20,869 nucleotides of DNA from Caldifarciminota bacterium UBA3073 (GTDB lineage: Bacteria > Hydrothermota > UBA3073), in NCBI GenBank assembly GCA_002366725.1, contig DFBT01000106.1:7128-27996 (forward strand), given 5' to 3'. Both the position numbers and the translations under genes were made by a program. Positions 15,530 to 20,869 of this stretch are shown here, piece by piece. How positions within the stretch are numbered: the stretch's first letter is position 1; each line of letters begins with the position of its first letter. The notes below the pieces were generated by a model. The model saw only the letters and a program-made list of their open reading frames with translations. It was not told the origin of the DNA and made no database searches.

Positions 15530-15614
15530 GCCACAGATTACACTGATTTCACAGATTCAAAAACACAGGAGAAAGGGGGAAAAGGGGGAGAAAAAAATCT
15601 GTGTAATCCGTGGC
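15530..15614. repeat. Inverted-repeat element with CCACAGATTACAC arms
   Basis: Arms at 15530-15548 and 15596-15614 pair in 17 of 19 positions. The loop is a purine tract with two G5 runs. The element lies between the PLP enzyme and the first transcarbamylase. Bases 15530-15552 recur inverted and identical at 18005-18027. Confidence 0.85.
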
Positions 15615-15651
15615 TTTAAAAAGTATATATAACCTAAGAAATGGAGGAGAG

Positions 15652-16728
15652 ATGAAAACAGATAGCTTTAAAGGGAGAGATTGGATCGATGCAGAAATTG
15701 ATTACACGGGGGAAGAGTGGGAAACCTTGATCGATATTGCCCTGGACCTGAAAAAAGGATTTCTCCTGGGAGAAGACCATACCCACATTCTGCGGAATAA
15801 GACCCTCTACTTGATGTTTTTCAACCAATCATTGCGCACGAGGAGCACTTTTGAGGTTGGAATTCAGCAATTGGGAGGATTTGCCTGTAATCTTGAACCG
15901 GGGAAGACCTACACACCCGCCAGGAAGGGATTTGAAATCCCCTACAAGACTGAAAGAATATCCGATGTTGCAAGGGTGCTTGATAGAACAGGTGATGCAC
16001 TTGCTATAAGGATGTATGGTGAACCAGCCCACTGGATTTACGGGTTTGCCAATGCCACAATAAAGGAATTTGCCGAATATATGAAAATTCCCGTAATCAA
16101 TATGGAATGTGATAAGTTCCATCCGACGCAGGCACTCGCCGACATGATAACGATAAAGGAGAAGTTTGGACGATTTAAGGGATTGAAGTTTGTGATGAGC
16201 TGGGCTTATTCGGGTTCAACCCATAAACCGTTGGCTGTACCGCAAAGCCTCGTTCTCGCGCCAACAAAGATGGGAATGGATGTCGTTCTTGCCCGTCCAA
16301 AGGGACTTGAACTCGACCCCGAAGTAATAAATTATTGTAAAAAATTTGCAAAACAGAATGGAACATCTTTTGAAGAAACCGATTCGATGGAAGATGCATT
16401 CAGGGATGCGGACATTGTCTATCCAAAATCATGGGGCTCGCTGGGATACTTTGCACGAGCAGACAAGACGGGAAAAGGGATGAAAAAGGCAAACCTTGAT
16501 GGAATGAAAGAATTATTTGAAGAGAACAAAAACTGGATTTGCGATAAAAAGAAACTCTCTCTTATAAAGAAGAGCGGAATCTATATGCATTGTCTTCCCG
16601 CAGATAGGGGCATGGAGGTCACAGACGAGGTGATCGATGGTCCGCAGTCTGTTGTCTTTGACGAGGCAGAGAACAGGCTTCACGCACACAAGGCAATTAT
16701 GGCTCTAACTATGGGAGGTAGGCTGTAA
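15652..16728 (+). CDS. ygeW: YgeW-type transcarbamylase, paralogue 1
   Basis: 358 aa from ATG 15652, with GGAGGAG just upstream. It belongs to the aspartate/ornithine carbamoyltransferase superfamily, which moves a carbamoyl group between carbamoyl phosphate and an amine. Carbamoyl-phosphate ligands are visible: SLRTR at 60-64, HPTQ at 157-160, and HCLP at 313-316. The segment SWAYSGSTHKPLAVPQS at 183-199 and IVYPKSWGSLG at 255-265 closely resemble E. coli YgeW (TWAYSPSYGKPLSVPQG, IVYPKSW) and the knotted N-acetylornithine enzymes, rather than anabolic ornithine carbamoyltransferase. With carbamate kinase nearby, the likely direction is phosphorolysis of an N-carbamoyl (ureido) compound. The gene symbol reflects family resemblance; the natural substrate is not known. 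Confidence 0.85.
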   Translation: MKTDSFKGRDWIDAEIDYTGEEWETLIDIALDLKKGFLLGEDHTHILRNKTLYLMFFNQSLRTRSTFEVGIQQLGGFACNLEPGKTYTPARKGFEIPYKTERISDVARVLDRTGDALAIRMYGEPAHWIYGFANATIKEFAEYMKIPVINMECDKFHPTQALADMITIKEKFGRFKGLKFVMSWAYSGSTHKPLAVPQSLVLAPTKMGMDVVLARPKGLELDPEVINYCKKFAKQNGTSFEETDSMEDAFRDADIVYPKSWGSLGYFARADKTGKGMKKANLDGMKELFEENKNWICDKKKLSLIKKSGIYMHCLPADRGMEVTDEVIDGPQSVVFDEAENRLHAHKAIMALTMGGRL

Positions 16729-16749
16729 AACGGCATGAGAGTGAAGCCC

Positions 16750-16828
16750 GTCATTGCGAGTCCCGATGAAATCGGGACGAAGCAATCTCTTAAAGTCAAT
16801 GAGATTGCTTCACTTCGTTCGCAATGAC
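16750..16828. repeat. GTCATTGCGA multi-hairpin repeat (three-way junction)
   Basis: An outer stem GTCATTGCGA/TCGCAATGAC (16750-16759/16819-16828) encloses two perfect hairpins: GTCCCGAT/ATCGGGAC (16760-16767/16771-16778) and GAAGCAATCTC/GAGATTGCTTC (16779-16789/16801-16811). This is a widely dispersed intergenic repeat type in bacteria. It separates the two transcarbamylase genes; a partial extra piece (GTCGCAATGG) lies at about 16843-16852. Confidence 0.9.
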
Positions 16829-16865
16829 ACAGGGTGAAGTCCGTCGCAATGGCAGAGGAGGAGGT

Positions 16866-17885
16866 ATGGGGAAGTCAAATCTGTTTGGAAAGGATTTAAT
16901 CTGTACTCAAGAATGGTCCCTGGACGAACTGATTCAAGTGCTGGAGTTGGCTGAAGAGATGAAGAGGAACCGCTTTAAGTATTCTTCTTTCCTGAAGAAT
17001 AAAACATTTTTTATGTTCTTTTATAATCCTTCTGTAAGGACAAGACAGTCATTCGAGTGCGCGATGACAGAGCTGGGTGGACACGCCCAGTTTCTCGAAC
17101 CCAAGACCATGCGGCTAAAAACTGCTACCACTGCCGGTGAAACGATTGAGGATGCGGCAAAGGTGATGTCGAGATACGCCTGTGGAATTGGGATAAGGAT
17201 TCTGGAAGACAAGGTCACAAGGTACGGAGAGGGAGATGAGCTCATAAGAGAATACGCCAGATGGGCTGATGTTCCCGTCATCTCAATGGCTCACGATAAA
17301 TTTCATCCCTGTCAGGGTCTGGCAGATATAATGGGGTTGAGAAAACATCTCGGGAAAGACCTCAGGCGAAAAAAAATTCTTTTGACCTGGGGACACGGCG
17401 CCCTTGCTCGTTCGTGGTCCTCACTTCAGGAAAGCCTCCTGATCTGTTCACGATTTGGTATGAATATAACACTGGCATACCCAAAAGGGTATGACCTAGA
17501 CTCAGAGGTAATTGAACTGACCAGAAATAATTGCGATGAAAATGGGAGCTACTTGGAGACAACCAATGATCATCTCGAAGGTTACAGGGGAACAGATGTT
17601 GTCTATTCACGTAACTGGATGAGTCCCAATGCCTATAAGGATGGTGCGTTTTTAAAGGAGGAAGAGATAAGGAAGGCAATGGAGCACAAAAAATGGATAT
17701 GCGACTCAGAAAAGATGAAATTGACAAACGACGCCATTTTTATCCACCCAATGCCCGTTGACAGGGGACATGAAGTTACAGACGAGGTGGCTTCGGGCAA
17801 GAGGTCTATAATATACGACATTGCGGAGAATAGACTACATGTTCAAAAAGCATTAATTGCCCTTTTGATGAGTGACTGCTGGTAA
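16866..17885 (+). CDS. Transcarbamylase, divergent paralogue 2
   Basis: 339 aa from ATG 16866, preceded by GGAGGAGGT; longer starts would translate the hairpin repeat. Superfamily motifs are present: SVRTR at 56-60, HPCQ at 147-150, and HPMP at 294-297 where most ornithine-type enzymes have HCLP (aspartate transcarbamylases have HPLP). The region matching the knot segment reads TWGHGALARSWSSLQES, so the KPLxVPQ block of paralogue 1 is replaced. VYSRNWMSP replaces VYPKSWGSL. The C-termini remain alike (DRG-EVTDEV, ENRLH). This points to duplication followed by a change of carbamoyl acceptor. It lies between paralogue 1 and carbamate kinase and probably feeds the same carbamoyl-phosphate pool. 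Family sure, substrate unknown. Confidence 0.85.
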   Translation: MGKSNLFGKDLICTQEWSLDELIQVLELAEEMKRNRFKYSSFLKNKTFFMFFYNPSVRTRQSFECAMTELGGHAQFLEPKTMRLKTATTAGETIEDAAKVMSRYACGIGIRILEDKVTRYGEGDELIREYARWADVPVISMAHDKFHPCQGLADIMGLRKHLGKDLRRKKILLTWGHGALARSWSSLQESLLICSRFGMNITLAYPKGYDLDSEVIELTRNNCDENGSYLETTNDHLEGYRGTDVVYSRNWMSPNAYKDGAFLKEEEIRKAMEHKKWICDSEKMKLTNDAIFIHPMPVDRGHEVTDEVASGKRSIIYDIAENRLHVQKALIALLMSDCW

Positions 17886-17887
17886 TT

Positions 17888-18040
17888 TGGACGCAGATAA
17901 ACGCAGATGGACGCAGAAAAATACAGATAAATATAGATTAAAAATCTGGAATATGTTTATACTTGCATAGGAATATCAAGAAAAAAGAATCTCTTTTAGT
18001 ATCCGTGAAATCAGTGTAATCTGTGGCTTGTAATCTGTAG
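17888..18040. repeat. Composite repeat region between transcarbamylase 2 and carbamate kinase
   Basis: Positions 17888-17940 hold degenerate ACGCAGAT units (TGGACGCAGATAAACGCAGA and onward). 17952-17964 is TATGTTTATACTT, shared with 5704-5716. 18005-18027 is the exact inverted copy of 15530-15552. No gene is present in the 195-base gap. Confidence 0.8.
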
Positions 18041-18080
18041 TCGGATCTTTCGATAATCTGATTCTCTGATGAGGTGAGCT

Positions 18081-19019
18081 ATGCCAAGAATTGCGGTAGT
18101 TGCTATCGGTGGGAATTCCCTGATAAAGGACAAAGAACACAGAACGGTCAGTGACCAGTATGAGGCAGTCAGAGAAACCTGTCGACACATTTCGAAACTG
18201 GTGGATGTGGGATACGAAACGGTAATAACTCACGGCAACGGACCGCAAGTGGGTTTTATACTTATGAGGTCTGAGCTCGCCAGAAAGAAATTGCATACCA
18301 TACCGATAGACTCTGCCGATGCCGATACACAGGGAGCGATAGGATACAATATCCAGATGGCTCTCGGAAATGAATTCAGAGAGAGGGGAATAAAAAAGGA
18401 GGTCGTAACAGTGGTGACCCAGGTCGTGGTGGACAGGAACGATGAGGCATTCAAGAATCCCACAAAACCCATAGGTCCGTTTTATACAAAGGAACAGGCA
18501 GCAGAAAATGAGAAAAGGTTCGGGTGGAACATCATCGAAGACGCCGGAAGGGGCTATCGCAGGGTCGTGCCCTCACCCATTCCACAAAAAATCGTTGAGC
18601 TCGATGCCATCGAGACACTGATTAAAGATGGATTCGTGGTTGTGGCTGTTGGTGGCGGCGGAATCCCCGTAGTTGAAGAAGACGGCAGGTTGAAAGGGGT
18701 GAAGGCGGTCATAGATAAGGATTATGCCTCGAGCCTTCTCGCAAGAAAAATCAAGGCGGAGTTGTTTCTCATCTCAACCTCCATAGAAAAGGTCTATCTC
18801 AATTTTAACACCCCTCAAATGAAGGCGATTGACACAATGAAGGTAGCAGAGGCAGAAGAATATCTTTTCCAGGGACATTTTGCGGAAGGAAGCATGGCGC
18901 CAAAAATCAGGGCTTCAATATCATTCTTAAGGGCTGGTGGCAAGGAAGCGATAATAACAACCCCCAAAAAGATAGAGGATGCTGTTAGAGGAATAACGGG
19001 CACCAGAATAGTCCCGTAA
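18081..19019 (+). CDS. arcC: Carbamate kinase
   Basis: 312 aa, the normal length, with GAGGTGAG just before the ATG. It transfers phosphate from carbamoyl phosphate to ADP, giving ATP, CO2 and ammonia; this is the energy-yielding step of arginine, agmatine, allantoin and related fermentations. Family motifs are seen: VVAIGGNSL at the N-terminus, THGNGPQVG at about 53-61, VAVGGGGIPVV at about 192-202, and VIDKDYASSLLA at about 213-224 (compare VIDKDLAAALLA). No arcA or standard arginine deiminase genes are beside it. Its neighbours are two transcarbamylases upstream and a hydantoinase downstream, as for YqeA in the E. coli ygeW region. It therefore likely consumes carbamoyl phosphate made by the paired transcarbamylases. 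Confidence 0.95.
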   Translation: MPRIAVVAIGGNSLIKDKEHRTVSDQYEAVRETCRHISKLVDVGYETVITHGNGPQVGFILMRSELARKKLHTIPIDSADADTQGAIGYNIQMALGNEFRERGIKKEVVTVVTQVVVDRNDEAFKNPTKPIGPFYTKEQAAENEKRFGWNIIEDAGRGYRRVVPSPIPQKIVELDAIETLIKDGFVVVAVGGGGIPVVEEDGRLKGVKAVIDKDYASSLLARKIKAELFLISTSIEKVYLNFNTPQMKAIDTMKVAEAEEYLFQGHFAEGSMAPKIRASISFLRAGGKEAIITTPKKIEDAVRGITGTRIVP

Positions 19020-19024
19020 GGGAC

Positions 19025-19051
19025 GGTAATCGGTAATCAGGTAATCGGTAA
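19025..19051. repeat. GGTAATC tandem repeat
   Basis: GGTAATC occurs at 19025-19031, 19032-19038 and 19040-19046, followed by a partial GGTAA. It lies just after the carbamate kinase stop. The rest of the gap up to 19177 ends in CTTTGTGGTGAATTTC-like dispersed-repeat sequence. Confidence 0.75.
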
Positions 19052-19177
19052 GTTACAAACCGCTATGTTAAGTAGCAAGGCAAAACTATCAATTAACATG
19101 TCAAAGGTTATCGAGCAATTAGGTATTTCTCTAATCGACTTTGTGTTTTTTGGGCCTTTGTGGTGAATTTCTTTATT

Positions 19178-20584
19178 ATGGATACGGTAATTAAAAATGG
19201 TACTATAGTAACGCACCGAAGGACATTTCGGTCAGATATAGGCATTCGGGCGGGCAAGATAGCCAGAATCGCAGAATCTATCCCGGGAAAGAAGATAATA
19301 GACGCCTCCGGGATGCTCATCTTTCCGGGAATAATAGATGCCCATACACATATGGAAACACTGGTGTTCGCAGAATCCTGTGGAAAGGGCATTATCTCAT
19401 CGGACGACTTTTATACCGGTACAAGAGCTGCCGCTGCAGGTGGGGTTACAACCATCATTGATTTCACAATCCAGAATAAAGGAGAATCCTTGAAAGATTC
19501 CATCATACGAAGAAAGAGGCAGGCTGATAAAAAAGTTTATATAGATTATTCACTCCACTGTAACATAACGGACTTCGATGGTAACTTTTTAGAGGAGATA
19601 TCTTCTATAATCGAATCTGGTATTTCAGGCTTCAAAGTCTTTATGGCATATAGAAACGATGAAATTATGGTGAGCGATGAGAATTTGAGGTTGCTACTTG
19701 CTGAAACGCGAAAATACGGTGGTGTCGTACAGGTTCACGCAGAAAATGGATTTCTACTCGACTATTTTGTAGACAAATTCCGTGAAGAAGGTAAGAGCAA
19801 GCCCATATTTCATGCAAAAAGCAGGCCCGATTATGTTGAGGAGGAGGCGGTTGTGAGGGCAATAAAACTTGCCGAGGAGACGGATGGCGGGTTGTACCTC
19901 GTGCATCTATCCACAGAAAAATCTATTGAAGCAGTGAGATGGGCAAAACAAAAGTCTATCAAAGTATTTGCTGAAACCTGCCCTCAATATCTGTTACTCA
20001 ATGAGGGCGTGTATGAACGAGAGAACGGAAGGTATTACATTACAAGCCCTCCGCTTCGGGGTGATAATGACAGAGAAGCCCTATGGAAAGGCATAGAGGA
20101 TGGAATTATTGATGTTATTGCCACAGACCACTGCCCATTTACTTGTGCCCAGAAAGATGGCGGAGAGAACATTTTCTTTAAGATACCAAATGGTCTTCCG
20201 GGTGTTGAAACATTACTTCCGACTATGTATTCCGAGGGAGTGATTAAAAGAGGGTTAGAACTGACCCAGCTCGTTAAACTTCTATGCTATAATCCCGCAA
20301 GAATCTTCGGATTATACCCCAAGAAGGGAGCCATAGAAGAAGGAAGTGACGCAGACCTTGTTATATTCAATCTAGAAGAGGAGATGACTATGAGTGCGAG
20401 TTCACTCCATTCAAATACCGTTTTCTCTCCCTATGAAGGTTTAAAGATAAAGGGTATACCGGAGATAACAATATCCAGAGGCGAGATTATTTACGAAAGA
20501 GAAAAGTTCTTTGGAGAAAAGGGGAGAGGACAATTCGTAAAAGCCAAACCGACAATTCAATCCGAAATTGTACAGGGAACATAA
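19178..20584 (+). CDS. hyuA: D-hydantoinase/dihydropyrimidinase family cyclic amidohydrolase
   Basis: 468 aa from ATG 19178 (MDTVIKNGTIV), with GGTGA about 10 bases upstream. The family hydrolyses a cyclic amide in hydantoins or dihydropyrimidines to an N-carbamoyl amino acid, using two metals. All ligands are visible: H56 and H58 in DAHTHME, carboxylated K153 in GFKVFMAY, H187 in VHAEN, H243 in VHLS, and D317 in ATDHCPF. The substrate-contact pieces CPQYLLL (about 268-274) and SPPLR (290-294) are intact, and Y158 matches the hydantoinase tyrosine. It is the last gene of the cluster, 158 bases after carbamate kinase. Its products, ureido acids, are what a catabolic transcarbamylase would split. 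E. coli HyuA/SsnA-type enzymes sit in the same neighbourhood. True substrate unknown. Confidence 0.92.
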   Translation: MDTVIKNGTIVTHRRTFRSDIGIRAGKIARIAESIPGKKIIDASGMLIFPGIIDAHTHMETLVFAESCGKGIISSDDFYTGTRAAAAGGVTTIIDFTIQNKGESLKDSIIRRKRQADKKVYIDYSLHCNITDFDGNFLEEISSIIESGISGFKVFMAYRNDEIMVSDENLRLLLAETRKYGGVVQVHAENGFLLDYFVDKFREEGKSKPIFHAKSRPDYVEEEAVVRAIKLAEETDGGLYLVHLSTEKSIEAVRWAKQKSIKVFAETCPQYLLLNEGVYERENGRYYITSPPLRGDNDREALWKGIEDGIIDVIATDHCPFTCAQKDGGENIFFKIPNGLPGVETLLPTMYSEGVIKRGLELTQLVKLLCYNPARIFGLYPKKGAIEEGSDADLVIFNLEEEMTMSASSLHSNTVFSPYEGLKIKGIPEITISRGEIIYEREKFFGEKGRGQFVKAKPTIQSEIVQGT

Positions 20585-20590
20585 AATATC

Positions 20591-20812
20591 AGGGTCAGGT
20601 CTTGACATTAGACATTTTTAGCTTCTTTCCCCTAATTTTCCCTCTAACATTCTGCTATAGTATAATCCAAAATCTCCCACTTGTCAAACAGAAAATTGCC
20701 TTCTTCCAAAATTTCATTTACCCCACCCTCACAGAATCTGCCCAAAGATTATCAACTGCTTTCCGGTTGATTCCATCCCTATTCCTCCAGAAAATACTTG
20801 AGCCTGACCCCA
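20591..20812. mobile_element. Possible small mobile-element remnant with imperfect inverted ends
   Basis: GGGTCAGGTCTTGACATT at about 20591-20608 and, on the other strand, GGGGTCAGGCTCAAGTATT ending at 20812 share GGGTCAGG and partial similarity beyond it. From memory, such GGGTCAGG/TTGACATTAGACATTTT ends accompany REP-associated IS200-like transposases. No complete transposase lies between them. This could be a non-autonomous derivative or a decayed element. Confidence 0.4.
20659..20687 (-). promoter_or_regulatory. Minus-strand sigma70-like promoter in the right-edge element
   Basis: On the minus strand TTGACA (20682-20687) and TATACT (20659-20664) have a 17-bp spacer. It would fire leftward, toward the end of the hydantoinase gene, producing antisense RNA if active. 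The only reading frame directly downstream is a few codons long. Confidence 0.5.
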
Positions 20813-20869
20813 CTAAGCCCCTAATCTTCGAGATACTTGCTTCTTCCGAAGTCTCCATCAGCAGATGAA
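20718..20869 (-). pseudogene. Possible partial transposase-like reading frame at the window edge
   Basis: A minus-strand frame enters from beyond the right edge and runs 49 codons to a TAA at 20718-20720. It opens with HLLMETSEEASISKI; HLLxET follows the catalytic histidine motif in REP-associated IS200-like transposases (NHFHLLLET). The remaining residues (GSGSSIFWRNRDG and onward) do not resemble that family and overlap the GGGTCAGG inverted end, so an element may interrupt or truncate it. Identification is weak and depends on sequence outside the window. Confidence 0.25.

Noticed and set aside
15567..15597. G-quadruplex in the purine tract
   Set aside because: Only two runs of three or more G are present; four are needed for an intramolecular quadruplex.
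15652..16728. Assignment as anabolic ornithine carbamoyltransferase (argF)
   Set aside because: The SWAYSGSTHKPLAVPQ and YPKSW segments match the YgeW/N-acetylornithine group, and no arginine biosynthesis genes are nearby.
20602..20868. Plus-strand open frame at the right edge
   Set aside because: It begins with TTG, has no ribosome site, has low-complexity hydrophobic content, and overlaps the inverted-end element.

Overview
The window looks like chromosome from an uncultured, probably anaerobic and Gram-negative bacterium of moderate GC content. Every recognisable protein is bacterial. Shine-Dalgarno sites are strong (AGGAGG/GGAGG type), and four sigma70-like promoters with exact 17-bp spacers can be read. 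Most intergenic gaps are filled with short dispersed repeats: ACGCAGAT-type, CCACAGATTACAC-type, TTTCGTGTATTTCGTGGG-type, the GTCATTGCGA multi-hairpin repeat and GTAGGGGCGAAC-type hairpins. Such repeats are common in genomes of candidate phyla, but a phylum cannot be assigned from this sequence alone. No rRNA, tRNA or CRISPR array was found.

Left part (about 33-12338), all on the minus strand. Read in transcription order: a cysteine-rich DUF3795 protein; a TrmO/TsaA-type tRNA methyltransferase; a diacylglycerol-kinase-like lipid kinase; a nitroreductase-family protein; a frameshifted GNAT acetyltransferase; the TldD/TldE protease pair (overlapping by one base); UmuD and UmuC of DNA polymerase V, unusually separated by a repeat-filled gap; an oligopeptidase B with a signal peptide; and an exported TPR-thioredoxin protein. 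These are housekeeping, stress and protein-turnover genes rather than one pathway.

Centre (12339-12602): a divergent promoter region, with back-to-back promoters driving the DUF3795/TrmO genes leftward and murJ rightward. The murJ leader carries a TGGACGCAGAT inverted repeat. MurJ (lipid II flippase) is about 80 residues shorter than usual.

Right part (13981-20584), all on the plus strand: a five-gene catabolic cluster behind its own promoter. It holds a TrpB-like fold-type II PLP enzyme, two tandem and clearly different transcarbamylases of the YgeW/N-acetylornithine type, a carbamate kinase, and a hydantoinase/dihydropyrimidinase. The layout recalls the enterobacterial ygeW-ygeX-hyuA-yqeA region, now linked to anaerobic purine breakdown. 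It differs in having two transcarbamylases, a PLP enzyme lacking the YgeX-type motifs, and no YgeY peptidase in view. The inferred logic is ring opening by the hydantoinase, phosphorolysis of the ureido group(s) to carbamoyl phosphate, ATP formation by carbamate kinase, and beta-elimination/deamination by the PLP enzyme. This is the most promising system in the window.

Right edge (20585-20869): no recognisable complete gene. There is a possible mobile-element remnant with imperfect inverted ends, an outward minus-strand promoter, and a short minus-strand reading frame that begins with a HLLMET segment reminiscent of REP-associated transposases.
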